64,000 bases of DNA from assembly GCA_027459505.1 (NCBI GenBank), contig DAIDIE010000013.1:62001-126000 (forward strand). The letters run 5' to 3'. Positions within the stretch are counted from its first letter, which is position 1, and each line of letters opens with the position of its first letter. The DNA comes from Acidobacteriota bacterium (GTDB lineage Bacteria; Acidobacteriota; Terriglobia; Terriglobales; SCQP01). The translations under genes and the position numbers were made by a program. Shown in pieces: positions 9,226 through 17,714 of this stretch. Under the pieces are notes generated by a model, which did no database searches, had not been told where the DNA came from, and was given only the letters and a program-made list of their open reading frames with translations.

Positions 9226-10014
9226 ATGCAATCCGTTCAGCCTGTCAAAACCGGACCAGGAACGTTTTCCGCCGCGACTCGCACTGCCTTGGTCTCCTTA
9301 CTGGCCCAGTACCCTGAAAAGCAGTGCACCGCGTTGCTGCAGCGTCACGCGCTGCTGGAAGAGGGCGAGCCCCCTGCGGCTTTTTTCGCTCGTGCCCTGG
9401 AAGTCCGCGATCAACTTCTCACCCCTTTGCTCGACGAAGTGATCGGGAACGACCGCGAGTTACGCGCCGGCAGCCGCTACAGCCAGCAGCGCCTGGACGA
9501 GCGCTGGCAGGAGATAGTCCGCAGCTTGCGGCTGGACGGTTATGCGGTCCAGAATGGCCTCATGCTGACCCTGGTCCCTCCCGCCCCTGGCCGTACCAAT
9601 CGCGAAGACCTGCTCACGTCATTGTTGCGCGGCACCGCGTTCCCCGAGGGCGAGGAGGTGATCCACCTGCTGGCCGATGCCCGCCTCGACTTGCAATCCG
9701 CCAACGTCAACTACGCCGCCGCCCTCTCCTCCTGCCGCGCCGCCCTAGAGCTGATCGTGAAATCGCTTGCGGCACACCACCCTCAGGGCCACGGCAAGTC
9801 CGGCTTGAGCTTTGAGGAGGCGTTGCGCCACCTGGAGAAAAAGGAGTTCATCCCAGCCTCCTCCGCCCAGGCCATCGCCCACGTCCACGCGGCCTTTCTC
9901 AGCCCCAGTGTGGTTATTGGCGCGCGCGTCGGCGAACAGGAACGTGTATTGCTGGGCCGTGACATGGCCCTCTCCCTCTGCTACTACCTGGTGCTGCTGC
10001 ACAAAACCTATTAA
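9226..10014 (+). CDS. Uncharacterised helical protein with HEPN/Abi_C-like C-terminal region
   Basis: 262 residues from ATG 9226, preceded by AGGAGA; the frame is open further upstream but lacks a better site. No signal peptide or membrane segment. The C-terminal half (about 150-262) is a run of amphipathic helices. NYAAALSSCRAALELIVKSLA resembles the helix of HEPN or abortive-infection C-terminal domains that follows the pattern of a small residue, Cys/Ala, then ALE. I could not see a clear R-x4-6-H ribonuclease motif. Function unknown. The gene is monocistronic, with its own promoter. Confidence 0.7.
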   Translation: MQSVQPVKTGPGTFSAATRTALVSLLAQYPEKQCTALLQRHALLEEGEPPAAFFARALEVRDQLLTPLLDEVIGNDRELRAGSRYSQQRLDERWQEIVRSLRLDGYAVQNGLMLTLVPPAPGRTNREDLLTSLLRGTAFPEGEEVIHLLADARLDLQSANVNYAAALSSCRAALELIVKSLAAHHPQGHGKSGLSFEEALRHLEKKEFIPASSAQAIAHVHAAFLSPSVVIGARVGEQERVLLGRDMALSLCYYLVLLHKTY

Positions 10015-10049
10015 GGGCAAACCGTACCGCCCATCCGCGGTTCTCAATT

Positions 10050-10078
10050 TTGGGTAGGCCCTCTTTCGCTCTTATAAT
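10050..10078 (+). promoter_or_regulatory. Promoter of first KimA-like gene
   Basis: TTGGGT (10050-10055), a 17-nt spacer and consensus TATAAT (10073-10078). The leader to the ATG at 10190 would be about 105 nt. It contains a CGCCTTCTTCC / GGAGAAGGCG hairpin but no recognisable c-di-AMP aptamer. Confidence 0.6.
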
Positions 10079-10189
10079 GTGCGGGACCGTCGCGCCTTCT
10101 TCCAGACATGGGTTTCCGGAGAAGGCGGCCCGTGGCCGCTGATGCTGTGGACGTGAACAGCGAACGGCCCTTGCTTGCACCCTGCCATC

Positions 10190-12457
10190 ATGGACATCTC
10201 TCAAAAAACGGCTAACCGCGTCATTGTCGCCTCGACGGTGATGCTTTCATTCATTTCGTTTTGGCGCGCCGCTGCCATTGTGCTCGCTGACCTGGGCTCG
10301 TCCGCATTCTACGTTCCTGGTATTGCGGAAAACGCCGTGGGCAAGAGCGCGGCTTGGTTCATCCTCGCCGTCATGCTGTTCAGCTTCGCGATCCGCTCGC
10401 TCTACATCGAGTCGAGCACGATGTTTGTCCGTGGTGGCGTTTATCGGGTAGTCAAGGAAGCTCTTGGTTCCACATTGGCCAAGGTGGCCGTTTCCGCGCT
10501 GATGTTTGACTTCGTCCTGACCGGTCCCATCAGCGCCGTCTCCGCTGGACAGTACCTCGCCGGGCTGCTGCACGACGTGGCTGCCCACCTGGGACACAAC
10601 CTTCTGGTTTCAACTGCCGCCGTCAACCAGTTTTCAGTGCTTTTCGCCGTCATCATCACCGTCTATTTCTGGTGGAAGAACATCATGGGCATGCATGAGA
10701 GTTCGCAGAAGGCGCTGCGCATCATGCAGATCACCACCGTCATGGTCGTGATCCTCATCTTCTGGGTAGTCGTGACACTGTTGAAGCACCCCGCCCCGCT
10801 GCCTCCCTTGCCCACCCATCACAACATGGTGCTTCCCAAAGAGTCGGTCGGCTGGCTGTGGGGCACCCGCCTCACCAACATCACCGCGATTGCGCTCCTG
10901 ATCGCCTTCGGCCACTCCGTTCTCAGCATGAGCGGATGGGAAACGTTGGCCCAGGTCTATCGCGAGATCGGAAGCCCCAAGCTCCCCAACCTGAAAAAGG
11001 CCGGCACCGTGGTCTTCATCTACAGCCTGATCTTTACCGCCGGCGCCGCCTTTGCCGGCGAGATGATCATTCCCGACCACGTCCGCCGCCAACACTTGCT
11101 CGGCAATTTACTTGGCACCCTTACCAGCTACCTCGCCGGACCCAGCCTTTTGAAACTCTTGTTTCAGGGATTTGTCGTGCTGGTGGGCGTCATCATGCTG
11201 GCGGGCGCGGTCAATACCGCCATCATTGGCTCCAATGGCGTTTTGAACAGGGTCAGCGAAGACGGCGTCATGCCGGATTGGTTTCGCAAGCCGCAACGTA
11301 AGTTTGGTACCACCTACCGCATCGTGAACCTCATTGTCGGCCTGCAGCTGGCGATTATTCTGGCCAGCCGCGGCAACGTCTACACCCTGGGCGAGGCCTA
11401 TGCCTTTGGACTTATCTGGAGCTTCACCTTCCTTGCCGTTTCGGTCCTGACCCTGCGCTTTAAGCGCCCCGGCCCGCGAGAATGGAGGATCCCATTCAAT
11501 TTGCCCATCGGCAATTATGAAATCCCTCTCGGCCTGGGGTTGATCACATTGGTCCTGATGTCCGTCCTGGTAATCAACCTGTTTACCAAGGAAGTCGCCA
11601 CCATCTATGGAACGCTCTTCACCGCCGGCTTCTTCGCGCTCTTTTTGTTTTCCGAGCGCGCCCACAAGCGCCGCCGCAAGGACGGGCACGAGCTCGACCA
11701 GTTCCTGGCTCAAGGGCGCGTCGACATCAACCTCGATACCATGCAGGTCCGCCCCGGCAACGTCCTGGTGGCCGTCCGCGACTACAACCATCTGGGACAT
11801 CTGCGCCGCGTTCTGGAGCGCACCGATACCACCAAACAGGATGTCGTCGTGGTCACCATCCGGATGCTGCACAAGGGCGATTTCACCACTGACACCAACA
11901 ATGAAATGACCGACTATGAGCAGCAGCTCTTCACCAGTGTCGTCGCCACAGCGGAAAAGGCCGGCAAGACCGTCTCCCTGCTGATTGTGCCCGGTTCAAA
12001 CCCATTCGACGCCCTGGTGCAAACCGCCGCCCGCTTGCGCTCCGACACGATTGTCGCCGGACTGAGCCGCGTTCTTCCCGCCCGCGAACAGGGCAACTAC
12101 ACCGGCTTGGCCTGGGAAATGCTGCCAGAACCGCGCCCGCGCCTCCGCCTGGAAGTCATTGGCGACGAAGGCGTGGAAGAGGTGTTTTACCTCGGACCGC
12201 ATGCCCCCCGCCTGCGCGAAAAGGATATTGACTTACTACACGAGATTTGGCTCAACCTGGTCAGCGATCCTCGCTTCAGAGAACTGCACCACTATCACGT
12301 GGTCTCACTCGCGCTCAAGCGCCTCAAGCAGGATCTGGACTCGCCCGAAAGAGAGCAGGTTCTGAGCGGATTTCGCCTGCGGGCCATGCATGACCCAGCC
12401 GACGACGCGCTGCAGGTTCCGGAAAAAATCGGTGACCCCTCCCATGCGCCCAGTTGA
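10190..12457 (+). CDS. KimA-like potassium/APC-family transporter, copy 1
   Basis: 755 residues from the ATG at 10190; the context ATCATGGAC is shared with copy 2. About twelve membrane helices (residues 10-480) are followed by a soluble C-terminal domain of about 270 residues containing VRPGNVLVAVRDYNH, as in KimA proteins. Residues reported to coordinate K+ in B. subtilis KimA have counterparts at the same spacing: Asp34/Tyr41 (ADLGSSAFY) and Asp107, Thr111, Ser115 (DFVLTGPIS). This supports potassium uptake driven by the proton gradient rather than amino-acid transport. The match is by motif only. Closely related to the downstream copy, suggesting tandem duplication. Confidence 0.85.
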   Translation: MDISQKTANRVIVASTVMLSFISFWRAAAIVLADLGSSAFYVPGIAENAVGKSAAWFILAVMLFSFAIRSLYIESSTMFVRGGVYRVVKEALGSTLAKVAVSALMFDFVLTGPISAVSAGQYLAGLLHDVAAHLGHNLLVSTAAVNQFSVLFAVIITVYFWWKNIMGMHESSQKALRIMQITTVMVVILIFWVVVTLLKHPAPLPPLPTHHNMVLPKESVGWLWGTRLTNITAIALLIAFGHSVLSMSGWETLAQVYREIGSPKLPNLKKAGTVVFIYSLIFTAGAAFAGEMIIPDHVRRQHLLGNLLGTLTSYLAGPSLLKLLFQGFVVLVGVIMLAGAVNTAIIGSNGVLNRVSEDGVMPDWFRKPQRKFGTTYRIVNLIVGLQLAIILASRGNVYTLGEAYAFGLIWSFTFLAVSVLTLRFKRPGPREWRIPFNLPIGNYEIPLGLGLITLVLMSVLVINLFTKEVATIYGTLFTAGFFALFLFSERAHKRRRKDGHELDQFLAQGRVDINLDTMQVRPGNVLVAVRDYNHLGHLRRVLERTDTTKQDVVVVTIRMLHKGDFTTDTNNEMTDYEQQLFTSVVATAEKAGKTVSLLIVPGSNPFDALVQTAARLRSDTIVAGLSRVLPAREQGNYTGLAWEMLPEPRPRLRLEVIGDEGVEEVFYLGPHAPRLREKDIDLLHEIWLNLVSDPRFRELHHYHVVSLALKRLKQDLDSPEREQVLSGFRLRAMHDPADDALQVPEKIGDPSHAPS

Positions 12458-12651
12458 GAGCCGGCGCCCGCGCGCTTCTCTGCTGGACGGTGCGCCGGAA
12501 CTCAAACCCCGGCGCGAACGCACCTGGCGCTGACCTGTCCCCGGCAGCGGAGCGTATTGTCTGCCAACCTGCATTGTGGCCGTTCTCAGCCCGTCCCGCT
12601 TCATGACCGCGTACTCTTGTCCGCACCCCGGCGCCGCCGTGTCACAAAGAA
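12458..12651. other. Intergenic spacer before riboswitch
   Basis: About 190 bp after copy 1 with no coding signal and no terminator with a T-run. The promoter of copy 2 starts at its right end. Confidence 0.5.
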
Positions 12652-12657
12652 TATAAT
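12652..12657 (+). promoter_or_regulatory. -10 box for riboswitch transcript
   Basis: TATAAT, in an AT-rich patch (12645-12663) within GC-rich DNA. The predicted transcript start, about 12664, coincides with the 5' edge of the aptamer. The -35 element is weak. Confidence 0.6.
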
Positions 12658-12663
12658 TGTTGT

Positions 12664-12793
12664 CATCGCCGAGTTCCACACCACGTGGAAACGGGGGACC
12701 CAGCAGCCTCATGGCAGGGGCGAATCCTCGTACCGAGGAAGGGCACTTTCCGGCCCTAGCCCGTCAGCTAACCCCGTAGGCATTGGAAAGGAG
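12664..12793 (+). ncRNA. Cyclic di-AMP (ydaO/yuaA) riboswitch
   Basis: The conserved blocks of the ydaO class appear in order: ATCGCCGAGTTCC (12665-12677), ACGGGGGACCCA (12691-12702), GGGGCGAATCC (12717-12727), GAAGGGCACTTTCCGGCCC (12738-12756) and CCGTCAGCTAACCCCGTAGGC (from 12761), ending with GGAAAGGAG. In this class c-di-AMP binding turns off the downstream gene, commonly potassium transporters and cell-wall enzymes. The neighbour here is a KimA-like transporter, the classic target. A small tetraloop-type hairpin (TCCTCGTACCGAGGA) fills a variable stem. The SD-like GGAAAGGAG is the 3' end of the motif, about 28 nt before the ATG. Confidence 0.93.
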
Positions 12794-12821
12794 CCGGCCA
12801 GCACCATCCCTGGCCGCGATC

Positions 12822-15092
12822 ATGGATATTTCTCAAAAGACTACGAACCGCGTCATTGTCGCCTCGACAGTGATGCTCTCCTTCATCTCTTTCTGGCGAG
12901 CCGCCGCCATTGTCCTCGCTGATCTCGGCTCGTCCGCCTTCTACGTCCCCGGCATCGCGGAAAATGCCATAGGCAAGAGTGCCCCCTGGTTCATTCTCGC
13001 CGTCATGCTCTTCAGCTACGCCGTGCGCTCCCTCTATATCGAGTCGAGCACCATGTTCGTCCGCGGCGGCGTCTACCGCGTGGTCAAAGAGGGCTTGGGC
13101 TCCACCCTGGCCAAAGTTGCCGTCTCCGCGCTGATGTTTGACTTCGTCCTTACCGGCCCCATCAGCGCCGTCTCCGCCGGCCAGTACCTCGCTGGCCTCA
13201 TTCACGATGTGGGCGCCCGCTTCGGCCACAACCTGCTCGTCTCCCCCGCCGCCGTCAACGAGTTCTCCGTCGTCTTTGCCGTCGCCATCACCTTCTATTT
13301 CTGGTGGAAAAACATCATGGGCATGCATGAGAGCTCGCAGAAGGCGCTGCGCATCATGCAGATCACCACCGTGATGGTCGTCATGCTGATCGCCTGGGGC
13401 TTCATCACCCTGTTTAAAATCGGCTTCCACCTGCCGCCGGCCCCAACGCCCGCCAACATGACCGTCTCTCCCAAGGCCTTGGGATGGCTCTCCGGCACCG
13501 GCGTCATGCACATCGCCGCTCTCGCGCTGCTGATCGGCTTCGGACACTCCATCCTCGCCATGAGCGGTGAGGAGACCCTCGCCCAGGTCTACCGCGAGAT
13601 CAAAAGCCCTAAGGTCAAGAACCTGGAAAAGGCCGGCTTCGTCATCTTCGTCTACAGCCTGCTGTTTACCGTCCTTGCCGCCTTCTTCGGCGTGATGATC
13701 ATCCCCGATCCCGTCCGCAAAACCAAACTCCTCGGCAACCTGCTCGGCGAGTTAGCCATGCACCTGTCCGGCCCCTTCATGCTGCGCTTGTTGTTCCAGG
13801 GCTTTGTGGTGGTGGTCGGTGTGGTTATGCTGGCGGGCGCGGTCAACACCGCCATTATCGGCTCCAATGGCGTGCTCAACCGCGTCAGCGAAGATGGCGT
13901 CATGACCGCCTGGTTTCGCCGTCCCCACCGCCGCTTCGGCACCTCCTACCGCATCATCAATCTGATCTGCGTCCTGCAGACCGCCATCATTTTTCTCAGC
14001 CGTGGAAATGTCGATAACCTAGGCGAGGCCTACGCCTTCGGCCTGGTCTGGAGCTTCTCTTTCCTGGCTGTCGCCGTCCTCGTTCTCCGCTTCAAACACC
14101 CGGAAGGACGCGAGTTCAAAATTCCCTTCAACATCCGCATCGGCCGCACCGAAATCCCCATTGGCCTGGGCCTGATTGCCCTGGTCCTGGTCGCCACCGC
14201 GGTAATGAATCTGTTCACCAAACAGATCGCCACCATCTCGGGCCTTATCTTTACCGCCGGTTTCTTTATTCTGTTCGTCGTCTCCCAGCGCATCACCCGC
14301 GCTCGCGAAGCCAAACGCCAGGCGGGACTGGATCAGTTCCAGGTCGCCGCGCGTGCTGACATCAACTCCGAAGCCGTCGAAGTCCGCCCCGGCAACATCC
14401 TCCTGGCGGTTCGCGATTACAACCACCTCACCCACCTGGAACGCGTCCTCGCCCGTACCGACACCACCCGGCAGGATCTCGTGGTGGTCACCATCCGCAT
14501 GTTGCACAAAGGCGATTTCACCGCCGAAACCAACAGCGAAATGACCGACTACGAACAGCAGCTCTTTACGAAAGTGGTGGCCGCCGCCGAAAAGGCCGGC
14601 AAGACCGTCTCGCTGCTCATCGTTCCCGGCTCCAACGCTTTCGACGCGCTGGTACAAACCGCGGCGCGCCTGCGTTCCGACACTATCGTCGCGGGCGTAA
14701 GCCGCGCCATCCCCGTACGCGAGCAGGGCAACTACACCGGCCTGGCCTGGGAAATGCTGCCCGAGCCGCGCCCCCGCCTGCGTCTGGAAGTCATTGGCGA
14801 TCAGGGTGTCGAAGAGGTCTTCTACCTCGGACCTCATGCCCCCAGGCTGCGTGAAAAAGACATCGACCTGCTGCACGAAATCTGGCGCAGCCTGGTCAGC
14901 GAGCCGCGCTTCCGCGAGTTGCACCACTATCACGTGGTCTCACTTGCCCTAAAACGCCTCAAGCAGGATCTCGACTCGCCCCAGCGGGATGAGGTTCTCA
15001 GCGGCTTCCGCTTGCGCACCACCCATGAGCCAGAAGACGACCTGCTCGAGGTGCCCGAAAAAATCGGCGACACCTCGCACTCGCCCATCTAA
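12822..15092 (+). CDS. kimA: KimA-like potassium/APC-family transporter, copy 2, riboswitch-controlled
   Basis: 756 residues from the ATG at 12822. The in-frame TTG at 12783 lies inside the aptamer and is unlikely to be the start. Same architecture as copy 1: about twelve membrane helices plus a soluble C-terminal domain with VRPGNILLAVRDYNHL. The K+-site counterparts Asp34/Tyr41 and Asp107/Thr111/Ser115 are all kept. The first 200 residues and the last 250 are nearly the same as in copy 1; loops and central helices differ most. Expression is predicted to fall when c-di-AMP, and so intracellular K+, is high. The symbol follows the B. subtilis K+ importer and is by homology only. Confidence 0.87.
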   Translation: MDISQKTTNRVIVASTVMLSFISFWRAAAIVLADLGSSAFYVPGIAENAIGKSAPWFILAVMLFSYAVRSLYIESSTMFVRGGVYRVVKEGLGSTLAKVAVSALMFDFVLTGPISAVSAGQYLAGLIHDVGARFGHNLLVSPAAVNEFSVVFAVAITFYFWWKNIMGMHESSQKALRIMQITTVMVVMLIAWGFITLFKIGFHLPPAPTPANMTVSPKALGWLSGTGVMHIAALALLIGFGHSILAMSGEETLAQVYREIKSPKVKNLEKAGFVIFVYSLLFTVLAAFFGVMIIPDPVRKTKLLGNLLGELAMHLSGPFMLRLLFQGFVVVVGVVMLAGAVNTAIIGSNGVLNRVSEDGVMTAWFRRPHRRFGTSYRIINLICVLQTAIIFLSRGNVDNLGEAYAFGLVWSFSFLAVAVLVLRFKHPEGREFKIPFNIRIGRTEIPIGLGLIALVLVATAVMNLFTKQIATISGLIFTAGFFILFVVSQRITRAREAKRQAGLDQFQVAARADINSEAVEVRPGNILLAVRDYNHLTHLERVLARTDTTRQDLVVVTIRMLHKGDFTAETNSEMTDYEQQLFTKVVAAAEKAGKTVSLLIVPGSNAFDALVQTAARLRSDTIVAGVSRAIPVREQGNYTGLAWEMLPEPRPRLRLEVIGDQGVEEVFYLGPHAPRLREKDIDLLHEIWRSLVSEPRFRELHHYHVVSLALKRLKQDLDSPQRDEVLSGFRLRTTHEPEDDLLEVPEKIGDTSHSPI

Positions 15093-15270
15093 CCCGCAAC
15101 GAGCCGCTCGGAGACCTCCCTCCGGGCGGCTCCAACCCCCACCCTCGCCTGGCACTCCGCCGGCAGCGCATAGCCTATCCCCAGACGCGTGCTGCCCTAT
15201 TACCATCCGAGCCCGCGGCCAAAGTTTGGAATTGGATCGGATCAGGCACCCAAGCTCGGTTAATTCTGTA

Positions 15271-15296
15271 TTCAATTTAATTGAATATTGTATAAT
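15271..15296 (+). promoter_or_regulatory. Palindromic operator overlapping the promoter of the wHTH/NTase pair
   Basis: TTCAATTTAATTGAA (15271-15285) is an inverted repeat with 7-bp arms around a single central base. Consensus TATAAT follows at 15291-15296, only 6 nt before the ATG at 15303. The palindrome would occupy the spacer of the promoter, a natural place for autorepression by the first gene product. The patch is strikingly AT-rich against its surroundings. Confidence 0.65.
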
Positions 15297-15302
15297 TGAG
15301 CC

Positions 15303-15833
15303 ATGCTGAGGCCACTCGATATCGTCATTTTGCTGAAGCTCTCGCTGCAGAACGGCGAACGGCCTCCCTACCTGCATCTGGCGAACGAACTCCATCTCTA
15401 TCCATCGGAGGTTTACGCGTCAGTAAAGAGGGCGCGGGCGTCGCACTTGCTTCAAGGCCCGGAACTCGGGGATCGCCTGAATCGCTCCTCGCTGCTCGAA
15501 TTCTTGCTCCATGGCATACGATATGCATTCCCTGCCGAAATCGGGCCTCCCACGCGAGGCGTTCCGACGAGTTATGCTGCCCCACCGCTCTCCAATGCTA
15601 TCGCCGATGCCGGCGAATTGCCCCCGGTCTGGCCGTATCCGGATGGGAAGGTACGTGGCTACAGCTTCGCGCCTCTCCACAAGAACGCCCCGAAGGCCGC
15701 ACTGGCAGATGAGCGCCTTTATGAATTGTTGGCCTTGGTGGATGCTGTTCGCAACGGACGAGCCCGAGAACGGAAGCTGGCGGCGCAAGAACTGACTCGC
15801 AGGCTGGAGGTGTCCGCCAATGCCAAATCCTAA
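15303..15833 (+). CDS. Small winged-helix-like protein, putative antitoxin/regulator
   Basis: 176 residues. The N-terminal 55 residues (LRPLDIVILLKLSLQNG, then LANELHLYPSEVYASVKRA) read as a winged helix-turn-helix: an initial helix, a PYLHLANEL helix, and a recognition helix with SEVYASVKRARASHLL. The remainder, including PVWPYPDGKVRGYSFAPLHKNAPKAALAD, is unfamiliar to me. No signal peptide. The start is leaderless-type, with no Shine-Dalgarno. The 3' end overlaps the nucleotidyltransferase gene by 14 nt, so the two are translationally coupled. By analogy with AbiEi- and Rv-type antitoxins it could both repress the operon and neutralise its partner; that role is inference. Confidence 0.75.
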   Translation: MLRPLDIVILLKLSLQNGERPPYLHLANELHLYPSEVYASVKRARASHLLQGPELGDRLNRSSLLEFLLHGIRYAFPAEIGPPTRGVPTSYAAPPLSNAIADAGELPPVWPYPDGKVRGYSFAPLHKNAPKAALADERLYELLALVDAVRNGRARERKLAAQELTRRLEVSANAKS

Positions 15834-16515
15834 TCTCGAATTGCTGGAATTGGCAGCGGAGAGATTGCGCCAGATCCTCCCGGAAATCGTCTTTGTCGGC
15901 GGCTGCGCAACCGGCCTCCTGATCGACGATCCGGCCGCCACACCCGTGCGCGGAACCTACGACGTAGACGTCATCGCAGAAATTGGTTCTTACGCCGAAT
16001 ACACAGTGTTCTCAGAGCGGCTTCGCGCTCTGGGATTCAAAGAAGACAATCGCGAAGGCGCGCCCCTCTGCCGGTGGACTCAGGGATCATTGACCTTAGA
16101 TACCATGCCTTTGGATCCTCAAGTTCTCGGCTTTTCTAACCGGTGGTATCCGGATGCTCTGCGCACGGCCGGGAAAGTCCGGCTGCCAGGCGGGTTGGTC
16201 ATTCGGGCCATCACCGCGCCCTACTTTCTCGGGACCAAGCTCGAAGCTTTCAACGGGCGGGGTCAACAAGATTACCTCGCAAGTCATGACCTGGAAGACT
16301 TCATTGCCGTCGTCGATGGCCGGTCATCACTCATACCGGAGGTCGAGAGGGCTTCCCCGGCCTTGAGGACCTTTGTCGCTGGCGGCGTCCGAACGCTTCT
16401 TGGGGAACATCGTTTCCTCGATGCCTTGCCCGGATATCTGCTGCCCGACGATGCTAGTCAGGCACGGATTGGGCAACTCCTCGCGAAGCTCCGCAGACTA
16501 GAGGAGCTCCGCTGA
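15820..16515 (+). CDS. Nucleotidyltransferase-fold protein, putative toxin (AbiEii-like)
   Basis: 231 residues. The polymerase-beta-type nucleotidyltransferase signature is present: VGGCATGLL at 26-34, then the metal-binding pair Asp48/Asp50 in TYDVDVI. A candidate third acidic residue is in LTLDTMPLDP. The later AITAPYFLGTKLEAFNGRG plus DLEDFIAVVDGR matches the substrate-lobe pattern of AbiEii/MenT-like and related minimal transferases. It overlaps the upstream wHTH gene, the usual antitoxin-first order. Targets in known relatives include tRNA ends. It may instead be a non-toxic transferase. Confidence 0.8.
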   Translation: MPNPNLELLELAAERLRQILPEIVFVGGCATGLLIDDPAATPVRGTYDVDVIAEIGSYAEYTVFSERLRALGFKEDNREGAPLCRWTQGSLTLDTMPLDPQVLGFSNRWYPDALRTAGKVRLPGGLVIRAITAPYFLGTKLEAFNGRGQQDYLASHDLEDFIAVVDGRSSLIPEVERASPALRTFVAGGVRTLLGEHRFLDALPGYLLPDDASQARIGQLLAKLRRLEELR

Positions 16516-16741
16516 TTTTTCTGTTTGAGCAACGACCCGTGCTGGATGATCGGCTCGCGCATATTTCGGTAGCTCAGAAACTGGGATGAACACCCGGCCG
16601 CCGATCCGCCGCGTTAGCAGCCGCCATGTCGCAATTGAATAGTCCAATTCCCTCGGGCTAATGGAGAGCACCCTTGTTGGTGCCGAAAAGGGGGGCACCC
16701 CCGTAACCGCAAGCGCCGGCAAACCGCAACCCCGCCGCCCC

Positions 16742-17608
16742 TTAGCGCTTCTCGACTTTCCGCTTCTGCTCTGGCGTCATGAAGCGGCGCACATGCTTCA
16801 ACAGCGCATGCGCCCCGGGCTCGTGCAAGGCCTCCGCTCGCCGCCCCCAGTACCAGGCCCGCGTCAGGTTCTGCTTTACCCCTTCGCCGCGCATGTACAG
16901 CTCCGCCAGATCGAGCGCGGCACGTCCGTTGCGCTGTTTCGCCGCGGCACGGAAGTAACCCGCCGCCCGCCGCGCATCTTTGCGCACGCCCCGTCCATCC
17001 CGCAACTGCTCCCCGGCATAGATCTCCGCCAGCGCATTCCCTTGCCGCGCCGCCCGCTGAAACCAGTACGCCGCTTTCTTCTCCCTCTCCGCGCTTCCAC
17101 CTGTCCCCTGCCGCTCGATGAGCCCCAGCATGAGCTCGGCGTTGGCATCCCCCTGCTCCGCCGCCTTGCCATACCAGTAAGCCGCCTTCGCCGCCGACTT
17201 GGGCACCCCATCGCCACTGGCGTACAACGATGCCAGGCTGCTTTGCGCCTCCACCAGTCCCGCGCGCGCCGCCACCTCATACCAATGCGCCGCCTCCGCC
17301 AGATCCCGTGGCACGCCTTGACCGATGTTGTACATCACCGCCAGACTCAGCGCCGCCCGCCCGCTGCCCTGCGCGGCTGCCTTGCGGTACCACTGTGCCG
17401 CCGTGGCTTCGTCTTTCGGCACGCCATTACCCAGGTCGTAGTCCACCGCTAAGGAATACTCCGCCTTGCGGTCTCCCCGTTCCGCCATGCTGCGCAGGAT
17501 TTTGGCCGCCAGCACTGGGTCCTGCACCACCTGCCGCTGCCCCTGCACAGGGGCGCCCCATAGGACAATTCCGAGTAGCACTATCCCGCCTTTGGTCGCA
17601 GCACGCAT
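16742..17608 (-). CDS. Secreted Sel1-repeat (TPR-like) protein
   Basis: 288 residues. A hydrophobic N-terminal signal (GGIVLLGIVLWGAPVQG) predicts export. About six tandem 36-residue Sel1 repeats follow, recognisable by recurring YxxG.GVPKD...A..WY.KAA.QG units (for example YDLGNGVPKDEATAAQWYRK and YASGDGVPKSAAKAAYWY), from about 45 to 265. Sel1 arrays form alpha-helical scaffolds for protein contacts. One repeat carries an unusual RQGTGGSAEREKK segment. It stands alone, and the partner is unknown. Confidence 0.9.
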   Translation of the reverse strand: MRAATKGGIVLLGIVLWGAPVQGQRQVVQDPVLAAKILRSMAERGDRKAEYSLAVDYDLGNGVPKDEATAAQWYRKAAAQGSGRAALSLAVMYNIGQGVPRDLAEAAHWYEVAARAGLVEAQSSLASLYASGDGVPKSAAKAAYWYGKAAEQGDANAELMLGLIERQGTGGSAEREKKAAYWFQRAARQGNALAEIYAGEQLRDGRGVRKDARRAAGYFRAAAKQRNGRAALDLAELYMRGEGVKQNLTRAWYWGRRAEALHEPGAHALLKHVRRFMTPEQKRKVEKR

Positions 17609-17714
17609 TCGGCGCTGATGATACCATCATGGACAAAGCCCGTCGCCGCAGCTGCGGCTGGCTTTGCGGTAACCGCCCGCAAGCCTCCGCCGTCTTACGC
17701 TGTCGAGGAGGTAT

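Noticed and set aside
10015-10189. A second c-di-AMP aptamer before the first KimA-like gene
   Set aside because: The leader lacks GCTAACC(C/T)CGTAGGC and the other conserved blocks; only a generic hairpin is visible.
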